Counted from the stretch's first letter, positions 25,147 through 34,010 are shown. The stretch is DNA of 41,406 nucleotides from Saprospira grandis DSM 2844 (GCA_945888475.1 CAMDAB010000017.1:1-41406); one strand, 5' to 3'. A program made the numbers and translations. The notes: a model not told the origin generated them from the letters alone.

Positions 25147-26856
25147 TTAGAAAAATAAAGAGCAGAGTCTGATATCATTGTAGTCTACAGCGCCTTTAAG
25201 TTGTTCAAAAACAGCTTTTAACATTGGTTTTCCTGCCGAATTCAAAGTACCCTCCCGCTGTTCCAGTTCGACTTCAAACCATGCTTTTTCAACTTTTTTT
25301 ATCATGCTGCCTTTGGGTCTGAAGCGGTGAATATTGGCATCGGGGTAAAGTTCTTTAATTTTTTCGAGATGTTGAATGACTGTGCTCATTGCAATTCCAC
25401 GTTCAACCGAAAGCTCTTCTAAATCCATACCTTGTTCCATAAGTTCTTTTGTAATGAGGTAAGTTGATTTTTTGCTATCTTTCTTTACATCAATCTTTAT
25501 GCCCTTTTCAAGTTTTTCGATATTTGAATTGATTTCTTTTTCATCAACTATACCGCCACTTGCTTTTATAAAAATCAGATTTTCAGCACAAAGGACTTCA
25601 TCACTGAGGTTTTGTTCGGCATCATCCGACAGTTCTCTGAATCTCTGATCGGCTTTCATAGCCAGCGCATCCAATTCCAAAGCTAATGTATTAAAACCTT
25701 TCAGAAATAGCCCTTCCAAACTTCTGACCCTGGAAATCGCTACATAGCCCTGCCCTTTTTCAAAGGTACTGCTGAGCTCAATCTCTGCCGCATCTAGTGT
25801 CATGCCCTGACTTTTGTGAATGGTAATGGCCCAGGCCGCCCGTAGCGGATACTGCTCGAAAGATGCAAGGGCACTGCCTTTTTCATCTTCGATGGCCCAT
25901 TTTTCCTTTTCGCAAAAAATACGTTTGCCGTCTTTTAGTTCTACAACAGGTGTAGCCTCCGGGGTAAATTCCACAACAGTTCCAAGACTACCGTTTATAT
26001 AACCCTTATCGAAATTGTTTTTGATGAACATAACCTTAGCCCCTATTTTCAATTGCAATTGCTCATCAGTTCTGACATTCGACATCAACATTTCGAGTAG
26101 TTTGGGGTTTCCTTTTTTCTCCGCGCGAAAAAACATGGCTCTCCCCTCCAGTTTTTCCATTTCTCTGGCATTTATACGTTCCACATCCATGTTATGCGTA
26201 TATAGCTTTGGTACATCTGCTAAAATATTTTTCGAGGCCAACCTTAGCAGCTGCATCGAATTTTCATCCACTGTGCCTCGCCTTATTTCATTCAAAATCT
26301 TATCGAGATTATCACCTTTTTGCCTATGCTGTTCAGTCAAATAACAGATAACAGGAGCCGCTTTCACCCAGGCATCTGACATAAAAGCAAATTTATCGCG
26401 ATTGCTCTCTTCGGCTTCTCCAACAGGCGGTAACTGAAAAAAATCACCGCAGAAAATCACCTGCAATCCGCCAAATGGAGCTTTGTTATTTCTTACAAAT
26501 TGAAGAATATCATTGATAGCATCGAGCTGATTGCGGTGTAACATCGAAATTTCATCTATGATAAGTACCTTGGTTTTCTCCAGATGTTCTTTGATGTGTT
26601 TTTTTTCGATGATCGCATTAAGGTCATTCTTAGTCAATGATTTTTTTAAGCCGAGCCCCGACCAGGCGTGAATGGTCATTCCATTTATATGTGTAGATGC
26701 AATGCCTGTTGACGCTGTTACAGCAACCGGAATTTTCCTTGCTCTTAGGTAGCGAATGTACTGATTAAGGGTATAAGTTTTGCCCGCTCCAGCCGAACCT
26801 GTTAGGAAAATATTTTTCCCAGCTTTCATGATTGAAAGTGCCTTTGTCTGTTTCAT
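25147..26856 (-). CDS. Pif1-like SF1B DNA helicase with C-terminal helix-turn-helix
   Basis: 569 residues. Walker A GSAGAGKT at 20-27, motif Ia TASTGIASTHINGMTIHAW, Walker B VLIIDEISML near residue 100, motif III QVIFCGDFFQLPPVG, then the late motifs YPLRAAWAITIHKSQGMTLD and GQGYVAISRVRSLEGL. This is the Pif1/RecD2-type 5'-3' helicase core. Residues about 460-520 hold a helix-turn-helix (STYLITKELMEQGMDLEELS) as in the helicase-associated HTH_40 domain. Likely role: unwinding of structured or replication-linked DNA. A well-formed promoter sits upstream and the gene is divergent from the Cys-rich small ORF. Confidence 0.92.
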   Translation of the reverse strand: MKQTKALSIMKAGKNIFLTGSAGAGKTYTLNQYIRYLRARKIPVAVTASTGIASTHINGMTIHAWSGLGLKKSLTKNDLNAIIEKKHIKEHLEKTKVLIIDEISMLHRNQLDAINDILQFVRNNKAPFGGLQVIFCGDFFQLPPVGEAEESNRDKFAFMSDAWVKAAPVICYLTEQHRQKGDNLDKILNEIRRGTVDENSMQLLRLASKNILADVPKLYTHNMDVERINAREMEKLEGRAMFFRAEKKGNPKLLEMLMSNVRTDEQLQLKIGAKVMFIKNNFDKGYINGSLGTVVEFTPEATPVVELKDGKRIFCEKEKWAIEDEKGSALASFEQYPLRAAWAITIHKSQGMTLDAAEIELSSTFEKGQGYVAISRVRSLEGLFLKGFNTLALELDALAMKADQRFRELSDDAEQNLSDEVLCAENLIFIKASGGIVDEKEINSNIEKLEKGIKIDVKKDSKKSTYLITKELMEQGMDLEELSVERGIAMSTVIQHLEKIKELYPDANIHRFRPKGSMIKKVEKAWFEVELEQREGTLNSAGKPMLKAVFEQLKGAVDYNDIRLCSLFF

Positions 26857-26905
26857 TTTTAATTTCAGTAGGGTAATTTTTGTGAAAGATTTTTTTGTCA
26901 GTCTG

Positions 26906-26936
26906 CAAATATACCAATCTTAAGCTGCAAAATCAA
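26906..26936 (-). promoter_or_regulatory. Promoter of the Pif1-like helicase gene
   Basis: Minus strand TTG at 26934-26936, 20 bases, then TATATTTG at 26906-26913, 49 bases before the ATG at 26856. Confidence 0.6.
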
Positions 26937-27009
26937 GTCAAAAAAAACAAAGGCGGGTGAGTCTAAATTAAATAGTCTGAAAGACTATAAAAAAATAACG
27001 ACAAAGTTA

Positions 27010-27040
27010 TTTGTAATAAATCTAAATAAACATAAATTTG
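27010..27040 (+). promoter_or_regulatory. Near-ideal promoter before the Cys/Lys-rich small ORF
   Basis: TTTG at 27010-27013, 19 bases, then TAAATTTG at 27033-27040. Both boxes match the Bacteroidota consensus fully. The small ORF starts 30 bases further on. Confidence 0.65.
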
Positions 27041-27070
27041 CACAAGAATTAAAAATACAACCAGAATGTC

Positions 27071-27217
27071 ATGTATCCTTTAGCTTTAAACAAATTGAAA
27101 ATTAAAGAAACTGCTATGCTGCTACCTCTAAAGGTCATTCAATCGAGCTCAAAGAAAAAATGCTGCAAGAAGTACAAAAAAGGTAAGCGTTGCAAAAGCT
27201 GTCCAAAAAAAGACTAA
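27071..27217 (+). CDS. 48-residue Cys/Lys-rich small protein
   Basis: ATG at 27071, TAA at 27215-27217. The N-terminal half is mildly hydrophobic (MYPLALNKLK, then AMLLPLKVI). The C-terminal half is strongly basic with four cysteines in the order CC-x8-C-x2-C (Cys31, 32, 41, 44), reading KKCCKKYKKGKRCKSC. The pattern could bind a metal or a nucleic acid; no named family can be assigned. A full-consensus promoter lies just upstream, and the ORF ends before a second promoter that serves terC, which argues that it is a real separate gene. Met16 (27116) is an alternative start. Confidence 0.6.
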   Translation: MYPLALNKLKIKETAMLLPLKVIQSSSKKKCCKKYKKGKRCKSCPKKD

Positions 27218-27232
27218 TTTATTTATTTATAC

Positions 27233-27240
27233 TAATTTTG
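27233..27240 (+). promoter_or_regulatory. -7 box for terC
   Basis: TAATTTTG, an exact TAnnTTTG match, 18 bases before the ATG at 27259. No TTG at the -33 distance. Confidence 0.5.
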
Positions 27241-27258
27241 CACAAAAGCGAATAAATA

Positions 27259-28035
27259 ATGGAATTTATACACTACTTATTAGGCGATGATCTTGCAGCT
27301 GCAGGCTTCGTCATTTTGAATCTTATACTCATCGAAAGTCTTTTATCGGTTGACAATGCAGCGGTTTTGGCAACGATGGTTATGGACTTGCCCGAACATC
27401 AAAGACCAAGAGCGTTGAAGTGGGGCATTATTGGAGCTTATCTTTTCAGAGGTTTAGCTTTGCTATTTGCCAGTCTTTTAATTAAAATCTGGTGGTTAAA
27501 GGTATTGGGTGGTTTTTATCTGCTTTATCTTTGTTTCAATTACTTTTATAAAGAATCGACTCCCGATGAAAAAGATGACCTTATCAATAAAAAAGAGAAC
27601 TTTTTCTACAAAAAAACCTTTGGGCTAATGGGGCCATTTTGGGCTACTGTAGCCATGGTCGAAATCATGGACCTTGCTTTTTCTATCGATAATGTATTCG
27701 CAGCTGCTGCACTCACCAATAATATGTTTCTCATTTGTACTGGGGTTTTTATTGGTATATTGGCAATGCGTTTTGTGGCTCAAAGTTTTGTGAACCTGAT
27801 GCAGCGCTTCCCTTTTCTTGAAACCGCAGCTTTTATTGTGATTGGCATTTTGGGCTTAAAACTGAGCCTTGCACTATATACGCACTTCTACAAAGACACG
27901 CACGAGTTTGCAAAGATGCTCGAGAGTGAACATGCTGATCTTTGGGTCTCAATAGGCACTATGTTGGTTTTCTTTGTTCCAATTTTCACTTCCTGGGCCT
28001 TCGGCTTTCCTGCTGCCAAGAAAAAATCGGAATAA
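27259..28035 (+). CDS. TerC family integral membrane protein
   Basis: 258 residues, about seven hydrophobic helices. Hallmarks of TerC (PF03741): LNLILIESLLSVDNAAVLATMV near residue 20, with the acidic ESLLSVDNA pair, and the repeat of the same motif as VEIMDLAFSIDNVFAAAAL near residue 135. The paired acidic residues inside helices are thought to handle metal ions; characterised relatives export manganese or support membrane-protein metalation, and some plasmid members are linked to tellurite resistance. Its own promoter box is at 27233-27240 and a shared terminator follows. Confidence 0.92.
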   Translation: MEFIHYLLGDDLAAAGFVILNLILIESLLSVDNAAVLATMVMDLPEHQRPRALKWGIIGAYLFRGLALLFASLLIKIWWLKVLGGFYLLYLCFNYFYKESTPDEKDDLINKKENFFYKKTFGLMGPFWATVAMVEIMDLAFSIDNVFAAAALTNNMFLICTGVFIGILAMRFVAQSFVNLMQRFPFLETAAFIVIGILGLKLSLALYTHFYKDTHEFAKMLESEHADLWVSIGTMLVFFVPIFTSWAFGFPAAKKKSE

Positions 28036-28060
28036 AGAGTCTTGCAGTTTTATCAAATTA

Positions 28061-28098
28061 AAAATCGTCGGTCAATTTTGGTTGGCCGACGATTTTTT
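28061..28098. terminator. Bidirectional terminator between terC and cphA
   Basis: Arms AAAATCGTCGGTCAA (28061-28075) and TTGGCCGACGATTTT (28082-28096) pair over 15 bp with one wobble, loop of 6. T-runs follow on the plus strand, and an A-run on the other side gives the minus strand its T-run. Confidence 0.85.
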
Positions 28099-28116
28099 AT
28101 TTTTTATCTACTTGGA

Positions 28117-30777
28117 TTAACCCAAATTTGGAATATCCGATTTTGTAATTTCGTACAACCTGTTGGCTTCTTCCTCTTTGAATTTCATTACTAAATTCAA
28201 TGCATCGGGTACTACATCAGAGCTAACAATGATTAATGAACCTTTTTGGGCATTATTGATAGCATAAGTAATTGCTTCTTTTTCTGAAGGGATGACGGTG
28301 ACCTTTTTATCGGCCGAAACCTCTCTTACGCCCGAAAGAATCATAGAAATTATCTCTTCTTCTGTTTTGCCTCTTAGATTTTTATCCTGGCGTATGATAA
28401 TTTCATCAAACATTTCGGCAGCAATACGCCCAATGTCATTATTATCTTCTTCGCGTCGGTCACCAATGCCGGCAATGATACCAACTTTAGGAGCCCCATC
28501 CATCTTTTCGACAAATTTTTGCAATGCTCTGAAACCTGCAGAATTATGTGCATAATCCAATAGAATATTGAAGTTTTTGAATTCGAACATATTTAAACGA
28601 CCCGGAGTCTGCGAAGGAGAAGGAATAAATGACTCGATCGCCACTCTTATATCCTCAATCGAAATTCCCTGGGTGTAGGCTGCCAGTACTGCAGGCAATA
28701 CATTTTGAATCATAAATGCAGCTTTACCTCCATATGTTAAAGGAACGTTGATGGCTTTGGCTACTCTTATTTTCCACTCACCTTTGGCAATGCTGATAAA
28801 TCCATTTTCATAAATTGCAGATAAACCACCGTTGCGCATATGTTTCTGTATACGTTCATTGTGCTCATCCATCGAGAACAGCGCCAGATTGACACCCTCC
28901 TGCAAACCGTTTTTCATTTCATAAACTCTGTCATCATCGGCATTCAAAATAGCATAGCCACCAGGCATTACCGTTTCCGGAATAACACCTTTCACTTTTG
29001 AAAGTTGATCTAAGGTGTGTATCCCTTTCAATCCCAAATGATCGGCAGCAACATTGGTCACAATACCAACATTACATTTTTTGAAACCCAAACCAGCGCG
29101 CAATAAACCACCTCTGGCACATTCCAAGACAGCAAAATCTACAGTAGGATCTTTGAGTACAAACTCGGCAGAAGAAGGTCCTGTACAGTCACCGGTCATA
29201 AGCAGACGGTTCTGTATGTAAACGCCATCAGTTGTGGTGTATCCTACTTTATAGCCCTTCATTCTGGCAATGTGTGAAATAAGACGGGTGGTAGTAGTTT
29301 TACCGTTTGTACCCGTTATCGCTATTATTGGAATTCGAGCGGTTTCTCTTGCGGGATACAACATATCAATTACATGGGCTGCAACATTTCGGGGTAAACC
29401 GCTGGTTGGTGCCAAGTGCATACGAAAACCCGGCGCAGCATTCACCTCTAGTACAGCACCGCGCGTATCGGGCAGTGGCTGCGTAATGTCGGTTGTCATG
29501 ATATCAATACCGCAAATATCCAGACCGACAATTTTTGCTATACGCTCGGCCATGAAAACATTATAAGGATGCACAATATCGGTCACATCTTCAGCAGTTC
29601 CTCCGGTTGACAAATTTGCCGTATCCTTAACATAAAGCATCTGGCCTTTTTCAAGAACCGATTCCAAAGTCAGTCCTTTTTCACCCAGAATTTTTTGGGT
29701 AATGGCATCTACATCGATTTGAGTGAGGATTTTTTCATGTCCATATCCACGCCTCGGATCTTTATTCACTTCGTCAATCAGTTGCTGAATTGTCGATATG
29801 CCATCGCCAACTACATGCGCAGGGGTGCGTTTTGCAGCTGCAACCAATTTATAATTCACCACCAGAATTCGATAATCGAAACCGGTGATAAAACGTTCAA
29901 CAATAACAGAATTTGAAACTTTTTTAGCCTGAGCAAAGGCAAGCAGGGCAGTTTCTTTATCTTGAATGTTCGTAGTAATACCACGTCCATGATTTCCATT
30001 GATTGGTTTGATAACTAACGGAAAACCAAGTTTATGCATAGCATCTTCCAAACCGGCTTCTGTCTTGATTACTGCGCCTCGCGGAACAGGAACTTCATAT
30101 TGTTCCAATAAAAATTTTGTATCCTCTTTATCGCAGGCAATTTCAACGCCAATGCTGCTGGTCATACTAGTTACCGTAGCCTGAATGCGTTTTTGATTGG
30201 CACCATAGCCCAGTTGACAGAGTGAATATTTGTTGAGACGGATCCATGGAATTCCTCTTGCTTCAGCTTCCATAACCAATGATGAAGTGCTGGGACCCAG
30301 GGCCTCTCGCTCTCTCATTTCGCGCATTTCTCTAATATCGGCAGATAGATTATAATCAGTGCTGTCAATCAACGACTGGGCAATTCTAACAGAAGCTTCT
30401 GCTGCATAACGACCCACTTTTTCTTCGATGTAGTCGAATACTACAAAGTAAACACCCTCTTCACCATAAGTTCTGGTACGACCAAAACCAACTTCCATGC
30501 CTGCGAGTGACTGAATTTCAAGTGCAATATGCTCAATAACGTGCCCCATCCAGGTTCCCTCGTCGACTCTCTGAAAAAAGCCACCTGGACAGCCAACAGA
30601 ACAGCGATGCTCATACATGCCAGGAAACATTGCCTGAAGTCTTTCCCTAAAACCCGGAATTTCATTGGTAGGTTTTTGTTCAAGCTCCTGCAAATCGAGT
30701 ACCATTACAATAAGTTTGTGACGACGTACCGACCAATAGTTAGGTCCACGCATCGCATTAATTTCGCGAATTTTCAT
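28117..30777 (-). CDS. cphA: Cyanophycin synthetase
   Basis: 886 residues, the usual length. Makes cyanophycin, a branched arginine-aspartate polymer used to store nitrogen, with ATP. Three parts are visible: the N-terminal domain opening MKIREINAMRGPNYWSVRRH; an ATP-grasp domain (about 215-475) with LVIKPINGNHGRGITTNI, STGGTAEDVTD and LEVNAAPGFRMH; and a Mur-ligase domain with P-loop GTNGKTTT at 489-496 and a late LLDYAHNSAGF block. No cyanophycinase or isoaspartyl dipeptidase is seen in the window. The promoter region carries a palindrome (30871-30891). Confidence 0.96.
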   Translation of the reverse strand: MKIREINAMRGPNYWSVRRHKLIVMVLDLQELEQKPTNEIPGFRERLQAMFPGMYEHRCSVGCPGGFFQRVDEGTWMGHVIEHIALEIQSLAGMEVGFGRTRTYGEEGVYFVVFDYIEEKVGRYAAEASVRIAQSLIDSTDYNLSADIREMREMREREALGPSTSSLVMEAEARGIPWIRLNKYSLCQLGYGANQKRIQATVTSMTSSIGVEIACDKEDTKFLLEQYEVPVPRGAVIKTEAGLEDAMHKLGFPLVIKPINGNHGRGITTNIQDKETALLAFAQAKKVSNSVIVERFITGFDYRILVVNYKLVAAAKRTPAHVVGDGISTIQQLIDEVNKDPRRGYGHEKILTQIDVDAITQKILGEKGLTLESVLEKGQMLYVKDTANLSTGGTAEDVTDIVHPYNVFMAERIAKIVGLDICGIDIMTTDITQPLPDTRGAVLEVNAAPGFRMHLAPTSGLPRNVAAHVIDMLYPARETARIPIIAITGTNGKTTTTRLISHIARMKGYKVGYTTTDGVYIQNRLLMTGDCTGPSSAEFVLKDPTVDFAVLECARGGLLRAGLGFKKCNVGIVTNVAADHLGLKGIHTLDQLSKVKGVIPETVMPGGYAILNADDDRVYEMKNGLQEGVNLALFSMDEHNERIQKHMRNGGLSAIYENGFISIAKGEWKIRVAKAINVPLTYGGKAAFMIQNVLPAVLAAYTQGISIEDIRVAIESFIPSPSQTPGRLNMFEFKNFNILLDYAHNSAGFRALQKFVEKMDGAPKVGIIAGIGDRREEDNNDIGRIAAEMFDEIIIRQDKNLRGKTEEEIISMILSGVREVSADKKVTVIPSEKEAITYAINNAQKGSLIIVSSDVVPDALNLVMKFKEEEANRLYEITKSDIPNLG

Positions 30778-30848
30778 AATCCCGTTTAGTCTTAGTTTTT
30801 AGTTTTTAAATTTTTTACCTGATGAACAGCAAATACAGTTACATTTGC

Positions 30849-30881
30849 CTAAGGTAGATAATTTTTCGAAATCAATACAAA
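30849..30881 (-). promoter_or_regulatory. Possible cphA promoter
   Basis: Minus strand TTTG at 30878-30881, 21 bases, then TACCTTAG at 30849-30856, one mismatch from TAnnTTTG, 71 bases before the ATG at 30777. Confidence 0.4.
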
Positions 30882-30891
30882 TTGTATCGAT
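30871..30891. promoter_or_regulatory. Palindrome overlapping the putative cphA -33 box
   Basis: ATCAATACAA, one base, TTGTATCGAT: 10-bp arms with a single mismatch. Position across the -33 box is where a repressor or activator would act. No known operator recognised. Confidence 0.45.
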
Positions 30892-30973
30892 AATATTGAA
30901 AAAAAACTGTTACCCCAAAGATTTTTTTGAAATCACCCCACAAAGGGCTCTTTTTTCAACCTCGCCAAATTAT

Positions 30974-32131
30974 TCATTTTAAGGCAATATTGTGTTTTGT
31001 TAAAAACTTGGAAATATCTTCCTTACGAATTGCCGCAGCCATAAGCTCAGGAAAAATATCGGGACTACAACCGAATACAGGAATCTGTAATGCCGATAAC
31101 TTTTCAGCCATCGTTTTATCATAAGCTGGTATACCCTCATCATCTAGAGCCAGCAGACAAATAAATTGAATTCCAGATGCTTTGAGCCGAGCTGCTCTTC
31201 TGATCATATCAGCGGCATTACCACCTTCGTATAAATCGGAAATAAGAATGAGAATGGTATCCGTCGGATTTTCAATCTGCTGACTTACATAGGTCAAAGC
31301 TTTGTTGATATCGGTCCCTCCTCCCAACTGAGCCCCAAATAGTAAATCGACCGGATCTTGCATGTCTTTTGTTAAATCGGCCACTGCTGTATCAAAAACA
31401 ACCATTTGTGTTTTTAATGCTGGTATAGAGGCCAAAACAGCTGCAAAAACCGAACTATAAACAACCGAAGATGCCATAGAACCACTCTGATCTACACACA
31501 AAATCACATTGCGCAAGGCCTGCCCTTTTTTGCCCTGCCCTACTAGATTTTGCGGGATGATACTCTTAAATTCCGGCTGATAATGTTTTAAGTTTAGTTT
31601 TATGGTCCTGTTCCAATCGATTTCTTTCAATTTAGGTCTGCGGTTTTTTACGGCACTGCTCAAAGCGCCCATTACTGCCTCCCGCATGCGGTGCTGCATT
31701 TTCTCAATCAATCGGTCGAGTACTTTTTTAACAACCATTCGGGCTGTTTCCCTGGTCTTTACCGGAATGACTTTATTGAGCGAAATAAGCGTTGATACCA
31801 GGTTAATATCAGCTTCGACCGACTGCAGCAGTTCCGGTTCGAGCAGCATACGCTCTATGCCTAATCGTTCAAAGGCATCTTTTTGCATGATTTGCACCGT
31901 TTCCTTGCTGAAATATTTCCTGATATCTCCTAGCCAACGGCTCACCTTGGGTGCAGAACTTCCCAGTCCGGCTTTGGCCGATTCTCCGTATAAGGCATCT
32001 AAAGCTTTATCTACGGAAGCTGCAACAGGATCGAGCGGGTACGAAGCATCATTTTCTTCGTCCGGGTCCTCACCCAAAATCAGGCGCCATTTCTTCAGCC
32101 TGTCGAGATTTTCAATTTTGTTATGTTCCAT
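30974..32131 (-). CDS. VWA-domain protein, CoxE/YehP-like
   Basis: 385 residues. Residues 1-200 are helical and hydrophilic. The VWA domain (about 205-385) has an intact metal-ion site: DQSGS at 214-218, GGGTD near 273 and ISDLYEGG with Asp299. No signal peptide or membrane helix, so cytoplasmic. Relatives (CoxE, YehP) work with a MoxR-type AAA ATPase to insert metals or assemble complexes, but no AAA gene of that kind adjoins this one. It follows the MORN-protein terminator (32143-32173) and precedes cphA with a 196-base gap. Confidence 0.85.
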   Translation of the reverse strand: MEHNKIENLDRLKKWRLILGEDPDEENDASYPLDPVAASVDKALDALYGESAKAGLGSSAPKVSRWLGDIRKYFSKETVQIMQKDAFERLGIERMLLEPELLQSVEADINLVSTLISLNKVIPVKTRETARMVVKKVLDRLIEKMQHRMREAVMGALSSAVKNRRPKLKEIDWNRTIKLNLKHYQPEFKSIIPQNLVGQGKKGQALRNVILCVDQSGSMASSVVYSSVFAAVLASIPALKTQMVVFDTAVADLTKDMQDPVDLLFGAQLGGGTDINKALTYVSQQIENPTDTILILISDLYEGGNAADMIRRAARLKASGIQFICLLALDDEGIPAYDKTMAEKLSALQIPVFGCSPDIFPELMAAAIRKEDISKFLTKHNIALK

Positions 32132-32142
32132 TTTTTACAGAA

Positions 32143-32173
32143 AAAGCATACCTGCCATCGGCAAATATGCTTT
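32143..32173 (-). terminator. Terminator of the MORN-protein gene
   Basis: Arms AAAGCATA and TATGCTTT (8 bp) enclose a nested TGCC/GGCA hairpin. On the minus strand a run of five T follows the stem. It sits between the MORN gene and the VWA gene. Confidence 0.6.
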
Positions 32174-32196
32174 ACTTTTATTTGTTGTTCAGATTT

Positions 32197-33183
32197 TTAA
32201 GGGAGATCGGTACTCACAAGTTTACCCTCAATATAATTTTCAGTCTTCTGCACATTCCCATTTTTATCCCAATAAGTCCATGCACCGTGACGGCTTTGTG
32301 CCCAATTGTGTATACTTAGCGAAGGAGGTGTTTTGGAAGTTCCCTTCATCTTCAGCTGACCATTTTCCCAATAGGTTTTTACAATGATTCTTTGCGTTTC
32401 AGAATCTTCAATTGTTTCTCTCAGGAGCACACCACTTTCATTCCACTCTCTGAATTCACCTGACATTACATTATTGATGGAGAAGAACTCCCGCTGCTTT
32501 TTTCCGTTCGAATACCAGGATCTGTAGCTACCATGCACCTTATTGTTTTTCATCATCACATCCTCCTCTTTGTTTCCGTTTTCAAAATACCTTTTTACCA
32601 CGCCATATTGTTCGCCGTCTTTGTAAGGTACAATAGATTTTGTCTGACCGTTTGGATAGTATTCGTAGTCAACAGTTTTGCCGGGGCTTTCTACTTTGGT
32701 TTCAAAATACTTGACGCCCTTTTGATCCCACATCGTACGTGCATTGATTTTACAACTTATAATCGTTGCTTCTTCTGCTTTTGTGCCATTGGGATGGTAA
32801 CGGTAGACCCTATCGTAAGGGCAGCCACTCTGATAAAATATTTTGGCCGATACGACCCCATTTTTATAATAAAAATTCCACTCCCCATTTCTTGACGACT
32901 TTGTTGGCTGATCCTCAATTGCAGAAGTTTTGGGTCTTTTGAAAGGCTCGTTTACCACACTTACTTTCAGCCCATTATAACTGCCAACTGCCTCAATTTC
33001 ACCGCTCGAATAATAATATTTCCACTGCCCGAGCCTTGCACCAAGGTCGCTCACCTGACCCTCTGCCCTAAGTGCGCCTGTTTCCCAATATATTTTTTGG
33101 GATTTTTGTGCAGTCAAGGTGCCGCAAGCAATAAATAATATAAAACTTGCTGTCAGATATTTTAAATATTTGTGAAGCCACAT
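32197..33183 (-). CDS. YwqK-type MORN-repeat protein, secreted
   Basis: 328 residues from the ATG at 33183; an upstream in-frame ATG at 33201 adds MNSDCD before the signal peptide. I chose the inner one because MWLHKYLKYLTASFILFIACGTLTAQ then starts as a clean signal peptide. The mature part is a string of MORN-like units of about 23 residues, each with the core G-x-W-x-YY-x-NG (examples GQWKYYYSSGEIEAVG, YYPNGQTKSIVPYKDGEQYG, GSYRSWYSNGKKQREF, TYWENGQLKMKG). Databases call such proteins YwqK-family antitoxins, but that label is weakly based; an envelope or lipid-contact role fits equally. No toxin partner is visible. Confidence 0.82.
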   Translation of the reverse strand: MWLHKYLKYLTASFILFIACGTLTAQKSQKIYWETGALRAEGQVSDLGARLGQWKYYYSSGEIEAVGSYNGLKVSVVNEPFKRPKTSAIEDQPTKSSRNGEWNFYYKNGVVSAKIFYQSGCPYDRVYRYHPNGTKAEEATIISCKINARTMWDQKGVKYFETKVESPGKTVDYEYYPNGQTKSIVPYKDGEQYGVVKRYFENGNKEEDVMMKNNKVHGSYRSWYSNGKKQREFFSINNVMSGEFREWNESGVLLRETIEDSETQRIIVKTYWENGQLKMKGTSKTPPSLSIHNWAQSRHGAWTYWDKNGNVQKTENYIEGKLVSTDLP

Positions 33184-33257
33184 GTCGCAATCGCTGTTCA
33201 TAATTGCTTTTTCTTATCTAATTTTGGTGAAATATGGAGTATTTTCAAAAACGGTTG

Positions 33258-33289
33258 CAAAATTAAAGAATATTTTATTAAAATAACAA
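33258..33289 (-). promoter_or_regulatory. Promoter of the MORN-protein gene
   Basis: Minus strand TTG at 33287-33289, 21 bases, then TAATTTTG at 33258-33265, an exact match, 74 bases before the ATG at 33183. Confidence 0.6.
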
Positions 33290-33353
33290 GAAATTACAAA
33301 TTAAATTCTGAAACTCAATAATTTTTATTTTAAAACAATATTCTGTTTGGAAT

Positions 33354-33995
33354 TTATCGATAGCAAAGTTCAATTCCACTTACATATTTTGAATTTTTGG
33401 TTCTTCTGTAAGGAATATATTGGGTAATTCGGTCCGCTTGCAAATCAAAGTCTTCCTCATATTTCAATTCGAGAATGCTTACATTGTATTCATTGAGAAC
33501 CTGCCTGCCGACAAAAGGTTCAGGAATGAGCGGGGCAAATTGCAAATTATTATCAAGGGTTAACCTGAATGACCGATCGCTTGTCTCCCAATATTCGCGC
33601 TGATAAGCGTTGAATAGCGTTGGTCGAAGAAGTCCCAGATTTTCCGGACAAAAGTCGTTCACTTTATTTATCAGACTATTGATGTCTAAAAACGAAAAAT
33701 TACCTATTTCAAAACTAAATTTATTACCCAATTCCTGCTGTCTGATTTTAAGCTCCAGCACAGCACTTTCGATATTGAGCAGGTCTTTTCCGTACCATCT
33801 CACTCTATACTTTTTCCTTTCGGCCAATCCTAAAACATTGTCTTTATAAGTATTGAAGGAAGGCGTGTCGAAATAGATGTTATTTATCTGCCTTACAGCG
33901 TAGACAGGTCTGAATCCTGCCGGATGCAATCTGATTCCCTGCCGGATTAAATGAGCTGCAACAGCTTCAATTCTATATTTTCTTTCGTAGCGCAA
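33354..33995 (-). CDS. VTC-domain protein (polyphosphate-polymerase-like), TTG start
   Basis: 213 residues of the CYTH/triphosphate-tunnel fold. Reads (M)RYERKYRIE at the start, then NNIYFDTPSFNTYKDN, RKKYRVRWYGKDL, LELKIRQQ and a late LELKYEE, the lysine, arginine and glutamate pattern lining the tunnel of VTC domains (PF09359). Yeast VTC4 makes polyphosphate; bacterial relatives are inferred to act on polyphosphate or triphosphate. The only common in-frame start after the upstream stop is TTG at 33995. No transmembrane segment is present. The rpsA terminator lies just upstream, so expression may be from read-through or an unseen promoter. Confidence 0.82.
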   Translation of the reverse strand: MRYERKYRIEAVAAHLIRQGIRLHPAGFRPVYAVRQINNIYFDTPSFNTYKDNVLGLAERKKYRVRWYGKDLLNIESAVLELKIRQQELGNKFSFEIGNFSFLDINSLINKVNDFCPENLGLLRPTLFNAYQREYWETSDRSFRLTLDNNLQFAPLIPEPFVGRQVLNEYNVSILELKYEEDFDLQADRITQYIPYRRTKNSKYVSGIELCYR

Positions 33996-34010
33996 GCTAA
34001 TAGCTATTAT

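Noticed and set aside
31602-32387. 261-residue plus-strand frame
   Set aside because: Antisense to the VWA gene and its upstream spacer; serine-rich composition, no domain.
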